From Impatiens glandulifera (taxonomy: Eukaryota; Streptophyta; Magnoliopsida; Ericales; Balsaminaceae): DNA of 64,000 nucleotides. The translations under genes and the position numbers were made by a program. The stretch is taken from NCBI RefSeq assembly GCF_907164915.1, contig NC_061862.1, forward strand, positions 121,671,533 to 121,735,532, in the 5' to 3' direction. Below, piece by piece: positions 34,240 through 45,377 of this stretch. Positions within the stretch are counted from its first letter, which is position 1. Every line of letters starts with the position of its first letter. The notes under the pieces are model-generated. The model was not told the DNA's origin and did no database searches. It was given only the letters and a program-made list of their open reading frames with translations.

Positions 34240-37200
34240 AGAATACTTCTCTCCAGGTGCCATGTAAAACATAATGTAGAGATACAATATTGAGTGAAGC
34301 ATACTTCTCTCCAGGCGCCATGTAAAAAGTGAAGCATACTTCACTTCAATTAGTTTATATGCCTAAGGTTAATGTAAAACTTCCAACACATCAATGTAAA
34401 GACATTTTAGCGTTTATGTAAAAACATTAATTCATTCATGTATGTAAACCCATTGGAGAATGTGGAGAGACTGTTTTTAGTGAAGCATACTTCACTCCAA
34501 ACTCCATGTAAAACGGAAGTGAAACATACTTCACTTTAAGCGTCATGTAAAGCGAAAGTGAAGCATACTTCATTTTAAGAGACATATAAAACAAAAGTGA
34601 AGCATACTTCGCTCCAAGCGCCATGTAAAAAGGAAGTGAAGCATACTTCACTTCAAGCGCCATGTAAAACAGAAGTGAAGCGTACTTCTCTCCAGGTGCC
34701 ATGTAAAATAGAAGAGAAGCATACTTCACTTCAAGCGACATATAAAACAGAAGTGAAGCATACTTCGCTCCAAGCGCCATGTAAAACTGATGTGAAACAT
34801 ACTTTACTTCAAGCGCCATGTAAAACAGAAGTGAAGCATACTTCACTTCAAGCGCCATGTAAAACAGAAGTGAAGCATTTTTCACTTCAATTAGTTTATA
34901 TGCCTAGAGGTTCATGTAAAACCTCTAACACATAAATGTAAAGATATTTTAGCTTTAATGTAAAAACATTTATTCATTCATGTATGTAAACCCATTAGAG
35001 AATGTGGAGAGACTGTTTTTAGTGAAGCATACTTCACTCCAAGCGCCATGTAAAACGGAAGTGAAGCATACTTCAATTTAAACGCCATGTAAAACGGAAG
35101 TGAAGCATACTTCACTTTAAGCGACATATAAAATAGAAGTGAAGCATACTTCGCTCCAAGCGCCATGTAAAATGGAAGTGAAGCATACTTGACTTCAAGC
35201 GCCATGTAAAACAGAAGTGAAGCATACTTCTCTCTAGGTGCCATATAAAACAGAATGTAGAGATACAATATTAAGTGAAACATACTTCTCTCCAGGCGCC
35301 ATGTAAAATGGAAGAGAAGCATACTTCACTTAAGGCCACATATAAAACAGAAGTGAAGCATATTTCGCTCCAAGCGCCATGTAAAATAGAAATGAAGCAT
35401 ACTTCACTTCAAGCGACATATAAAACAGAAGTGAAGCATACTTCGCTCCAAGCGCCATGTAAAATGGAAGTGAAACATACTTTACTTCAAGCGCCATGTA
35501 AAACAGAAGTGAAGCATACTTCACTTCAAGCGCCATGTAAAACAGAAGTGAAGCATATTTCATTTCAATTAGTTTATATGCCTAGAGGTTCATGTAAAAC
35601 CTCCAACACATAAATGTAAAGATATTTTAGCGTTAATGTAAAAACATTTATTCATTCATTTATGTAAACCCATTAGAGAATGTGGAGAGACTGTTTTCAG
35701 TGAAGCATACTTCATTTTAAGAGACATATAAAACAAAAGTGAAGCATACTTCGCTCCAAGCGCCATGTAAAAAGGAAGTGAAGCATACTTCACTTCAAGC
35801 GCCATGTAAAACAGAAGTGAAGCGTACTTCTCTCCAGGTGCCATGTAAAATAGAAAAGAAGCATACTTCACTTCAAGCGACATATAAAACAGAAGTGAAG
35901 CATACTTCGCTCCAAGCGCCATGTAAAACTGATGTGAAACATACTTTACTTCAAGCGCCATGTAAAACAGAAGTGAAGCATACTTCACTTCAAGCGCCAT
36001 GTAAAACAGAAGTGAAACATACTTTACTTCAAGCGCCATGTAAAACAGAAGTGAAGCATACTTCACTTCAAGCGCCATGTAAAACAGAAGTGAAGCATTT
36101 TTCACTTCAACTAGTTTATATGCCTAGAGGTTCATGTAAAACCTCCAACACATAAATGTAAAGATATTTTAGCTTTAATGTAAAAACATTTATTCATTCA
36201 TGTATGTAAACCCATTAGAGAATGTGGAGAGACTGTTTTCAGTGAAGCATACTTCACTCCAAGCGCAATGTAAAACGGAAGTGAAGCATACTTCACTTTA
36301 AACGCCATGTAAAACGGAAGTGAAGCATACTTCACTTTAAGCGACATATAAAATAGAAGTGAAGCATACTTCGCTTCAAACGCCATGTAAAATGGAAGTG
36401 AAGCATACTTGACTTCAAGCGCCATGTAAAACAGAAGTGAAGCATACTTCTCTCTAGGTGCCATATAAAATAGAATGTAGAGATACAATATTAAGTGAAA
36501 CATACTTCTCTCCAGGCGCCATGTAAAATGGAAGAGAAGCATACTTCACTTAAGGCCACATATAAAACAGAAGTGAAGCATATTTCGCTCCAAGCGCCAT
36601 GTAAAATAGAAAAGAAGCATACTTCACTTCAAGCGACATATAAAACAGAAGTGAAGCATACTTCGCTCCAAGCGCCATGTAAAATGGAAGTGAAACATAC
36701 TTTACTTCAAGCGCCATGTTAAACAGAAGTGAAGCATACTTCACTTCAAGCGCCATGTAAAACAGAAGTGAAGCATATTTCATTTCAATTAGTTTATATG
36801 CCTAGAGGTTCATGTAAAACCTCCAACACATAAATGTAAAGATATTTTAGCGTTAATGTAAAAACATTTATTCATTCATTTATGTAAACCCATTAGAGAA
36901 TGTGGAGAGACTGTTTTCAGTGAAGCATACTTCACTCCAAGCGCCATGTAAAACGGAAGTGAAGCATACTTCACTTTAAGCGCCATGTAAAACGGAAGTG
37001 AAGCATACTTCACTCCAAGCGCCATGTAAAATGGAAATGAAGCATACTTCACTTCAAGCGCCATGTAAAACAGAAGTGAAGCATACTTCTCTCCAGGTGC
37101 TATGTAAAACAGAATGTAGAGATACAATATTGAGTGAAACATACTTCTCTCCAGGCGCCATGTAAAAAGTGAAGCATACTTCACTTTAATTAGTTTATAT

Positions 37201-38450
37201 GGCTAGAGGTTCATGTAAAACCTTTAACACGTCAATATAAAGACATTTTAGCGTTCATGTAAAAACATTTATTCATTCATGTATGTAAACCCATTGGAGA
37301 ATGTGAAGAAACTGTTTTCAGTGAAGCATACTTCACTCCAAGCGTCAGGTAAAACGGAAGTGAAGCATGCTTCACTTTAATCGCCATGTAAAACGGAAGT
37401 GAAGCATACTTCACTTTAAGCGCCATGTAAAACAGAAGTGAAGCATACTTCGCTCCAAGCGCCATGTAAAATGGAAGTGAAGCATACTTCACTTCAAGCA
37501 CCATGTAAAACAAAAGTGAAGCATACTTCTCTCCAGGTGCCATGTAAAACAGAATATAGAGATACAATATTGAGTGAAGCATACTTTTCTCTAGGCGTCA
37601 TTTAAAAGTGAAGCATACTTCACTTCAATTAGTTTATATGCCTAAAGGTTCATGTAAAACCTCCAACACATTAATGTAAAGACATTCTAAAGTTCATGTA
37701 AAAATAGTTATTCATTCATGTATGTAAATCCATTGAAGAATGTTGAGAGACTGTTTTCAGTGAAGCATAGTTCACTCCAAGTGCCATGTAAAACGGAAGT
37801 GAAGCATACTTCACTTTAAGCGGCATGTAAAACGGAAGTGAAACATACTTCACTTTAAGCGACATATAAAACATAAGTGAAGCATACTTCGCTCCAAGCG
37901 CCATGTAAAACGGAAGTGAAGCATACTTGACTTTAAACGACATATAAAACAGAAGCGAAGCATACTTCGCTCCAAGCGCCATGTAAAACGGAAGTGAATC
38001 ATACTTCACTTCAAGTGCCATGTAAAACAGAAGTGAAGCATACTTCTCCAAGCGCCATGTAAAACGGAAGTGAAGCATACTTCACTTCAAGCGCCATGTA
38101 AAACAAAAGTGAAGCATACTTCACTTTAATTAGTTTATATGCCTAGAGGTTCATGTAAAACCTCCAACACATCAATGTAAAGACATTTTAGCGTTCATAT
38201 AAAAACATTTATTCATTCATGTATGTAAACCCATTGGAGAATGTGGAGAGACTATTTTCACTGAAGCATACTTCACTTCAAGCGCCATGTAAAATAGAAG
38301 TGAAACATACTTCACTAAAAGCGCCATGTAAAACGGAAATGAAGCATACTTCACTTTAAGAGAAATATAAAACAGAAGTGAAGCATACTTCGCTCAAAAC
38401 GCCATGTAAAATGGAAGTGAAGCATACTTCACTTCAAACGCACATATTAA
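34240..38450. repeat. ~39-bp hairpin satellite with higher-order structure
   Basis: The unit is GAAGTGAAGCATACTTCACTTC-like (a 9-bp stem around CATA), then AAGCGCCATGTAAAACA. Blocks of units are separated by a ~135-bp spacer (TTAGTTTATATGCCTAGAGG ... GAGAGACTGTTTTCAGTG). A 1220-bp higher-order unit is duplicated: 34436-35655 and 35656-36875 correspond position by position. As 39 is a multiple of 3, long frames stay open on both strands (13-residue repeats such as VKYASLPFYMALG and KHTSLQAPCKTEV). These are not considered genes. Confidence 0.93.
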
Positions 38451-38454
38451 GGTA

Positions 38455-38700
38455 TAAAACAATTTTTCCTGCTGCAAATTCTTTTATAATATATATAAAC
38501 CCTAATATCATTTTATATTATAAAAACTTACTTCCGATTCATCTCTCTCTCTCTTCAAGCTTCTGCCTCTTTTCATGGCGATTCGAATCCGGCTCCCCGT
38601 CTTCCAAAATTTTTTTTGTCAAGAAGATCAAAAATCAGTCTAAAAAATTGTACGTACACCAAAATCGTTAAGTTTTCTTTGTATTTATGAAACCCTAGGA
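38455..38700 (+). promoter_or_regulatory. Possible TIR promoter and start codon
   Basis: ATATATATAAACCC (38491-38504) looks like a TATA box. A CT-rich leader (TCTCTCTCTCTTCAAGC) follows, then ATGGCGATTCGAATCCGGCT at 38575 (MAIRIRLPVF...), a 22-codon frame. The right TIR holds the same block inverted (minus strand, 49181 and down). Such TIR promoters transcribe captured DNA in known Pack-MULEs; here it is inference. Confidence 0.4.
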
Positions 38701-39683
38701 TTACGTACGCACAATAAGGTCGTTATTTCGTTCATATTTAGGAAACTCTACTCCGAAAATGTCACGTTCAATGAAAATCCTTCGTATTTAGGAAAATCTA
38801 CTTAAGGTTAGGTTCAATTACGGTTTTGTATATTATTTCCACGAAACCCTAGTTATTGATGTAGAAAAACTTATTTTTGTTATTAACGAAACATATTTTT
38901 TGAATGTGTAAGCAACAAACAACGAAATCGTCCCAAAAACTATAGGCAAAGAATTAATTTTTTGCCTCAGTTAAATATAATGGACATGAGAAGGAGTATA
39001 TATGTTGTGAGATATGTGGGAATTTAGGGTATAATGAATGTTTATTATTTGTTTTACTGCGATTCTTAGCGACATATATAAGATAAGATCATTATGCCCG
39101 TCTATCTATCATTTTATTAGATATATGTTATCAATAATAATCTACTTTAGGTATATCAAGTCTCTTTACAAAGATGAAAATTTTTTCTACTTCATCTCTT
39201 CAATAATAACAGAAAGGCGTTTGTTGGCTAATGCACTTAAGGACACAGATAACCAACATTTTGTATTGCTTTGTGACAGGTGAGTCGGATTGGTTTGTCT
39301 CCTATATATCATGATTTCATATCCTTGAGGAACATGCTGATCAATTTTTGTTTTGTTTTCTTTTGCAGTTGTATACCGTTGCATGATTTTAAATACGTCT
39401 ACCGCTATTTGATAAATTCAAATATCAGTTTCATTGACAGGTATGTGACATGTTTTTAGTCATATATATTACAAGTACAAAATCATATACATTCAATTGC
39501 CTTTGAATTTGAATTATAATTCCAATTTCGATTCTGATTGAAGAAAACATAGCCATATTTCTTTAGAGGGTTATTTATTATGGTTGGTATCTGATTAAAC
39601 ATTTTTTTTGTTTTCCTTTAGTGATGCATGTTCTTTGTGTGTCCAGCTTTGACGATCCTAGGCCACATGGAATCGATAGATAT

Positions 39684-40455
39684 TGATAGAAAAATTAAGT
39701 AGATTAATTTTAAACCGGTCACACATTACAATTTTTAAATATTTATTCTAAATAATCAAAAAGGGAAAAATTGTTAGAAAATAATTGTTAATACTTATGA
39801 AAGGTTTAATGAATAAATAAATTAAGTTCAAATAAAAATGTTAAACCGCTAAAACATATCAAAATTGAAAGCGACACAAGTTACGGAAATCTTAGAGAGA
39901 TAAAGAAATCTTACGAACGATCCAAAACCGGTGTGTCATAAACCGAAAGATTTGTGTGTGTGTTTGTGTTGTATTTGTGCATTACATCAAGAGTGAGTTG
40001 GTGTAACCGGCGAGTAGCGAGTTGGGCTCGACCAGCATTGTAATTGTTGTAACGTTGAAAGTTAGTGGAGATCCTTCTCATAACCTGAGAAGAAGGGGTG
40101 ACGTAGGAGGGTTTGCTCCGAACATCCATAAAAAATCTTGTCTCGTGTTATTTCCTTCATTTACTGCTTACTCACTTAACCTAACCAAAATCAGTCTTAC
40201 TTCTTATATCAAAAACCGGTCCACTCATATCTCTAAAACCTACTCCTTCTAAACATCATCTAAGTTACATACGTTTCTTCAGACTGAAATAGACATTTTC
40301 GCCCTTGAACCCGGTTCAAGAGTCTGTGACAGTTTGCGAAGTACTGAGAACGGTTATAGTCTCTAACCGGACTATCACCAAAGTGTTGTGTGTTGTGTAA
40401 GCGGCCACCCTTCCAGAAACACCCCGGTCCTCCAAGGGCGTCCCCGATCCTAACA
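39684..40455 (+). repeat. LTR 1
   Basis: 772 bp, TGATAGAAAA...GATCCTAACA. It contains GGGGTGACGTAGGAGGGTTT (from 40096) and CCGAACATCCATAAAA, and ends two bases before the primer site. The first ~90 bp are repeated within the LTR and its upstream flank (TGTTAGAAAA-type starts at 41858, 41950 and 42037 in the second copy). Confidence 0.9.
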
Positions 40456-40457
40456 AG

Positions 40458-40469
40458 TGGTATCAGAGC
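40458..40469 (+). promoter_or_regulatory. Primer-binding site, unit 1
   Basis: TGGTATCAGAGC, complementary to initiator tRNA-Met 3' end, 2 bases after LTR 1. The duplicate is at 42724-42735. Confidence 0.93.
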
Positions 40470-40500
40470 GAGGTTCTTAGCACTCAAGCAACCGAAGAAG

Positions 40501-41547
40501 ATGGGAAGCATGACCCACAGCGATAGGCCATTTATGCTAAACATTGAGGCATTTAGCGGCTGGAAGGTTCAGATGTATTTACATCTGATCACGTTGGATG
40601 ATGAAATGAGCACCATCCTAAAGGAGGGTCCGATAAAGATTAACAAGGAGACGGAAGAATGGACGGCTGAAGATCGAAGAAGAAACAACCTAGACAACCA
40701 TTGCATGAGACATATTTTCAAATCTTTGAACAACAACACTTTCGAGAAAGTCATGGAATGCAATACGGGAAAAGAAGTGTGGGAAAAGTTGATCCAACTA
40801 TTTGAAGGTAGTGATCAAACAAAGGAGAACCAGAAAGAACAGAAGGTTCTAATGGTTTCTGAAAGCAAGGGAAAATGGGCCGATAGCGATTCGGACGACT
40901 CATCATCTAGCGACAATGATGATAAAGTTGAAACCTGTTTCACGACTAAGAAAGAATCTGAGGTATTTGATCTCTCCTTTGATGATTTTACACGAGATGA
41001 TCTAATTGCTGCACTAAATGACATGGTCATTAAGTATAGAAAACTGTCAAAATCCCTTAATCAAACTATTTCAAAAATTAAATCTGATAGTTCAAAATGT
41101 TCATCTCAAATCAAAGAGGTTGATGTTTCAATAAATGAGATCTCATCTGTGAATGAGAAACTCAAGGAAGAAATTATAAGTTATAATGTTTTAACTTCAA
41201 AGGATGGTATAATTTATGAGAAGCCAACTTCAAGCTGGCTGAAACCTGGGAGAAGGACAGCCAGTTTGTATGACAAGGAAAAACTTGACCGAAAATCAAG
41301 AAATGTTTACCGAAAATCAACCTTTAAAGTTAAATCATCAGCAGGTAGATATACTATACATACACACAACGGAAAATCCATCAAAATAATCAAAGTATGG
41401 ATTCCCAAGGGATTAATAAGCCACGGACCCAAAGAAAAATGGGGACCAGATTTTCTATTGTCTATGAATGTAGGTAAATCAAGACAGGAGCTTCGAAGAG
41501 ACAGCATTGCATCCGGACAACCGGTTGCTGACGAACACATCACATGA
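40501..41547 (+). CDS. Copia gag-like protein, unit 1 (348 aa)
   Basis: The start is the first ATG after the primer site (MGSMTHSDRPFMLNIEAF); an upstream in-frame ATG at 40390 lies inside the LTR and is less likely. Residues ~10-120 match the N-terminal UBN2/DUF4219 part of Copia gag (FSGWKVQMYLHL, CMRHIFKSLNNNTFEKVMEC, KEVWEKLIQLFEGSDQTKEN). The second half of UBN2 and the CCHC knuckle are deleted: QTKEN jumps to KEQKVLMVSESKGKW. An acidic Ser-rich tract (DSDSDDSSSSDNDD) and a Lys-rich predicted coiled part follow. The product would be an incomplete capsid protein without nucleic-acid-binding knuckle. It is an intact frame and could be translated if the LTR is active. Confidence 0.8.
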   Translation: MGSMTHSDRPFMLNIEAFSGWKVQMYLHLITLDDEMSTILKEGPIKINKETEEWTAEDRRRNNLDNHCMRHIFKSLNNNTFEKVMECNTGKEVWEKLIQLFEGSDQTKENQKEQKVLMVSESKGKWADSDSDDSSSSDNDDKVETCFTTKKESEVFDLSFDDFTRDDLIAALNDMVIKYRKLSKSLNQTISKIKSDSSKCSSQIKEVDVSINEISSVNEKLKEEIISYNVLTSKDGIIYEKPTSSWLKPGRRTASLYDKEKLDRKSRNVYRKSTFKVKSSAGRYTIHTHNGKSIKIIKVWIPKGLISHGPKEKWGPDFLLSMNVGKSRQELRRDSIASGQPVADEHIT

Positions 41548-41650
41548 AGGGAACAAGAATGAAATGGCTAACATCCTCACAAAGCCACTTCTCGAGTCTA
41601 TGTTTTCTTCCCTAAGAAATATTTTAGAATTGTTAGATTACAAAATTTGA
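41537..41650 (+). pseudogene. RNase H C-terminal remnant, unit 1
   Basis: In the frame +1 to gag: TSHEGNKNEMANILTKPL, LESMFSSLRNILELLDY, stop at 41648-41650. It overlaps the gag stop by 11 bases. The same junction occurs in unit 2 (43803-43916) and in the minus-strand element at ~22990. Confidence 0.85.
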
Positions 41651-41949
41651 AGAAAAATTGTTAGAAAATAAAGTTCTCCTTAAACTAAACCGTTTTTCCA
41701 AAAAACCGGCCAAACAAATATAAGTTTTTTTTTTTTAAAAAAAAAGGCCAAACAAATATAAGTTTTTTAAAAAACCGGCCAAACAAATATAAGTTTTTTA
41801 AAAACCGGCCAACAATTACAAGTTTTGAATATTTATTCTAAATAATCAAAAAGGGATAAATTGTTAGAAAAATTAAGTAAGTTAATTTTAACCCGGCCAC
41901 ACATTACAATTTTTTAATATTTATTCTAAATAATAAAAAATGGAGAAAT

Positions 41950-42721
41950 TGATAGAAAAATTAAGTAGATTAATTTTAAACCGGTCACACATTACAATTT
42001 TTAAATATTTATTCTAAATAATCAAAAAGGGAAAAATTGTTAGAAAATAATTGTTAATACTTATGAAAGGTTTAATGAATAAATAAATTAAGTTCAAATA
42101 AAAATGTTAAACCGCTAAAACATATCAAAATTGAAAGCGACACAAGTTACGGAAATCTTAGAGAGATAAAGAAATCTTACGAACGATCCAAAACCGGTGT
42201 GTCATAAACCGGAAGATTTGTGTGTGTGTTTGTGTTGTATTTGTGCATTACATCAAGAGTGAGTTGGTGTAACCGGCGAGTAGCGAGTTGGGCTCGACCA
42301 GCATTGTAATTGTTGTAACGTTGAAAGTTAGTGGAGATCCTTCTCATAACCTGAGAAGAAGGGGTGACGTAGGAGGGTTTGCTCCGAACATCCATAAAAA
42401 ATCTTGTCTCGTGTTATTTCCTTCATTTACTGCTTACTCACTTAACCTAACCAAAATCAGTCTTACTTCTTATATCAAAAACCGGTCCACTCATATCTCT
42501 AAAACCTACTCCTTCTAAACATCATCTAAGTTACATACGTTTCTTCAGACTGAAATAGACATTTTCGCCCTTGAACCCGGTTCAAGAGTCTGTGACAGTT
42601 TGCGAAGTACTGAGAACGGTTATAGTCTCTAACCGGACTATCACCAAAGTGTTGTGTGTTGTGTAAGCGGCCACCCTTCCAGAAAAACCCCGGTCCTCCA
42701 AGGGCGTCCCCGATCCTAACA
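41950..42721 (+). repeat. LTR 2 (shared, central)
   Basis: 772 bp, nearly identical to LTR 1 at a 2266-bp offset (for example GGAAGATTTG for GAAAGATTTG, and AGAAAAACCCC for AGAAACACCCC). Confidence 0.92.
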
Positions 42722-42766
42722 AGTGGTATCAGAGCGAGGTTCTTAGCACTCAAGCAACCGAAGAAG

Positions 42767-43813
42767 ATGGGAAGCATGACCCACAGCGATAGGCCACTTA
42801 TGCTAAACATTGAGGCATTTAGCGGCTGGAAGGTTCAGATGTATTTACATCTGATCACGTTGGATGATGAAATGAGCACCATTCTAAAGGAGGGTCCGAT
42901 AAAGATTAACAAGGAGACGGAAGAATGGACGGCTGAAGATCGAAGAAGAAACAACCTAGACAACCATTGCATGAGACATATTTTCAAATCTTTGAACAAC
43001 AACACTTTCGAGAAAGTCATGGAATGCAATACGGGAAAAGAAGTGTGGGAAAAGTTGATCCAACTATTTGAAGGTAGTGATCAAACAAAGGAGAACCAGA
43101 AAGAACAGAAGGTTCTAATGGTTTCTGAAAGCAAGGGAAAATGGGCCGATAGCGATTCGGACGACTCATCATCTAGCGACAATGATGATAAAGTTGAAAC
43201 CTGTTTCACGACTAAGAAAGAATCTGAGGTATTTGATCTCTCCTTTGATGATTTTACACGAGATGATCTAATTGCTGCACTAAATGACATGGTCATTAAG
43301 TATAGAAAACTGTCAAAATCCCTTAATCAAACTATTTCAAAAATTAAATCTGATAGTTCAAAATGTTCATCTCAAATCAAAGAGGTTGATGTTTCAATAA
43401 ATGAGATCTCATCTGTGAATGAGAAACTCAAGGAAGAAATTATAAGTTATAATGTTTTAACTTCAAAGGATGGGATAATTTATGAGAAGCCAACTTCAAG
43501 CTGGCTGAAACCTGAGAGAAGGACAGCCAGTTTGTATGACAAGGAAAAACTTGACCGAAAATCAAGAAATGTTTACCGAAAATCAACCTTTAAAGTTAAA
43601 TCATCAGCAGGTAGATATACTATACATACACACAACGGAAAATCCATCAAAATAATCAAAGTATGGATTCCCATGGGATTAATAAGCCACGGACCCAAAG
43701 AAAAATGGGGACCAGATTTTCTATTGTCTATGAATGTAGGTAAATCAAGACAGGAGCTTGGAAGAGACAGCATTGCATCCGGACAACCGGTTGCTGACGA
43801 ACACATCACATGA
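42767..43813 (+). CDS. Copia gag-like protein, unit 2 (348 aa)
   Basis: A near-duplicate of 40501-41547. About five residues differ over the whole frame (RPLML for RPFML, PERRTAS for PGRRTAS, IPMGL for IPKGL, ELGRDS for ELRRDS, and one in the upstream LTR frame). The high identity points to recent duplication of the LTR-gag unit. Domain content and lesions are the same as in unit 1: partial UBN2, no zinc knuckle, acidic Ser tract. Primer site at 42724-42735. Confidence 0.8.
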   Translation: MGSMTHSDRPLMLNIEAFSGWKVQMYLHLITLDDEMSTILKEGPIKINKETEEWTAEDRRRNNLDNHCMRHIFKSLNNNTFEKVMECNTGKEVWEKLIQLFEGSDQTKENQKEQKVLMVSESKGKWADSDSDDSSSSDNDDKVETCFTTKKESEVFDLSFDDFTRDDLIAALNDMVIKYRKLSKSLNQTISKIKSDSSKCSSQIKEVDVSINEISSVNEKLKEEIISYNVLTSKDGIIYEKPTSSWLKPERRTASLYDKEKLDRKSRNVYRKSTFKVKSSAGRYTIHTHNGKSIKIIKVWIPMGLISHGPKEKWGPDFLLSMNVGKSRQELGRDSIASGQPVADEHIT

Positions 43814-44214
43814 AGGGAACAAGAATGAAATGGCTAACATCCTCACAAAGCCACTTCTCGAGTCTATGTTTTCTTCCCTAAGAAATATTTTAGAATTGTT
43901 AGATTACAAAATTTGAAGAAAAATTGTTAGAAAATAAAGTTCTCCTTAAACTAAACCGTTTTTCCAAAAAACCGGCCAAACAAATATAAGTTTTTTTTTT
44001 AAAAAAAAAAGGCCAAACAAATATAAGTTTTTTAAAAAACCGGCCAAACAAATATAAGTTTTTTAAAAACCGGCCAACAATTACAAGTTTTGAATATTTA
44101 TTCTAAATAATCAAAAAGGGATAAATTGTTAGAAAAATTAAGTAAGTTAATTTTAACCCGGCCACACATTACAATTTTTTAATATTTATTCTAAATAATA
44201 AAAAAGGGAGAAAT

Positions 44215-45377
44215 TGATAGAAAAATTAAGTAGATTAATTTTAAACCGGTCACACATTACAATTTTTGAATATTTATTCTAAATAATCAAAAAGGGAGAA
44301 ATTGTTAGAAAATAATTGTTAATACTTATGAAAGGTTTAATGAATAAATAAATTAAGTTCAAATAAAAATGTTAAACCGCTAAAACATATCAAAATTGAA
44401 AGCGATACAAGTTACGAAAATCTTAGAGAGATAAAGAAATCTTACGAACGATCCAAAACCGGTGTGTCATAAACCGGAAGATTTGTGTGTGTGTGTTTGT
44501 GTTGTATTTGTGCATTACATCAAGAGTGAGTTGGTGTAACCGGCGAGTAGCGAGTTGGGCTCGACCGACATTGTAATTGTTGTAACGTTGAAAGTTAGTG
44601 GAGATCCTTCTCATAACCTAAGAAGAAGGGGTGACGTAGGAGGGTTTGCTCCGAACATCCATAAAAAATCTTGTCTCGTGTTATTTCCTTCATTTACTGC
44701 TTACTCACTTAACCTAACCAAAATCATGTATATGGGAATATAGACATTTATCCCCCCGAAGTGTTCTTTCTCTATGGAAAGTCGGAGGAAGAGCGACAAC
44801 CAAATGGAATCGGTAACGACGAGGCAAGCAAAAGGAAGCCCCCTCATTTTAAAGTGTCTCACGGTGATATAATATCTTTTCAATCAAATGATGCGAGAAC
44901 CCGCGGTCTCCTTGATCAGCTCCTGTGTATGTATAGAAAGAAGGGTTAGAGATAAAATGTAACTTGGCCTCTTGGGATGTGAGCCACCACCCAAAGGAAT
45001 ATTTTGTCATAGAAGAAAATGAATCACAGGAGAAAAAAGACAGCGTAGACGATAGATTCATCGGATAAAGAGTAAGAACGGAAACGAAGACACTCGAATC
45101 AGACGCAGTGGCAATCTATTAATCCTTATATCAAAAACCGGTCCACTCATATCTCTAAAACCTACTCCTTCTAAACATCATCTAAGTCGCATATGTTGCT
45201 TCAGACTGAAACAGACATTTCCGCCATTGAACCCGGTTCAAGAGTCTGTGACAGTTTGCGAAGTGCTGAGAACGGTTATAGTCTCTAACCGGACTATCAC
45301 CTAAGTGTTGTGTGTTGTGTAAGCGACCACCCTTCTAGAAACACCCCGGTCCTCCAAGTGCGTCCCCGATCCTAACA
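44215..45377 (+). repeat. LTR 3 with a ~398-bp insertion
   Basis: It starts TGATAGAAAA and ends GATCCTAACA. It is more diverged from LTRs 1 and 2 than they are from each other. Between ACCAAAATCA (ends 44726) and CTTATATCAAAAACC (from 45125) ~398 bp replace 9 bp of LTR. Without the insert it is ~767 bp. Confidence 0.9.
44727..45124 (+). other. Foreign insert resembling mitochondrial rps4
   Basis: The insert is more GC-rich than its surroundings. A frame at 44761-44949 includes FKVSHGDIISFQSNDARTRG (~44848-44907), very like the S4-domain motif of angiosperm mitochondrial ribosomal protein S4 (KVSHGDIISFQ.NDA..RG). The flanking part (SEEERQPNGIGNDEASKRK; WDVSHHPKEYFVIEENE in another frame) is not recognised as rps4, so it may be diverged or a mosaic of organelle pieces. 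It is a probable NUMT fragment, or template-switched organelle RNA, inside an LTR. Confidence 0.45.

Larger units (their letters stand above)
34054..38935 (+). repeat. Left terminal inverted repeat (4.9 kb)
   Basis: The outer 200 bp and inner ~480 bp (38460-38935) match the right arm. The middle is the hairpin satellite, much longer here than on the right. The inner end is ...CAACGAAATCGTCCCA at 38935, matching TGGGACGATTTCGTTG at 48819. Confidence 0.88.
39684..45377 (+). mobile_element. Three-LTR gag-only Copia element, TSD GATAT
   Basis: Arrangement: LTR (39684-40455), gag unit, LTR (41950-42721), gag unit, LTR (44215-45377). Perfect 5-bp duplications GATAT lie at 39679-39683 and 45378-45382, so the whole array sits in one insertion site. 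The repeat period is exactly 2266 bp for the first two units. Each internal part has a primer site, gag, an RNase H scrap, and an A/T-rich 3' part with AACCGGCCAAACAAATATAA repeats. It has no reverse transcriptase or integrase. Internal duplication by unequal recombination after insertion is the simplest origin. Confidence 0.94.

Noticed and set aside
34436..38078. Long open frames on both strands in the TIR satellite (13-residue repeats)
   Set aside because: They follow from a 39-bp unit without stops; both strands are open, units vary by copy number, and there is no start context or family match.
40390..40500. Gag start at the upstream in-frame ATG
   Set aside because: It lies inside the LTR and upstream of the primer site; the ATG at 40501 is the first after the primer site and matches the usual gag N terminus.
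41307..41543. Antisense frames over gag (also 40569-40763, 40815-41030 and their duplicates)
   Set aside because: Shadows of the gag frame on the other strand with no family match.
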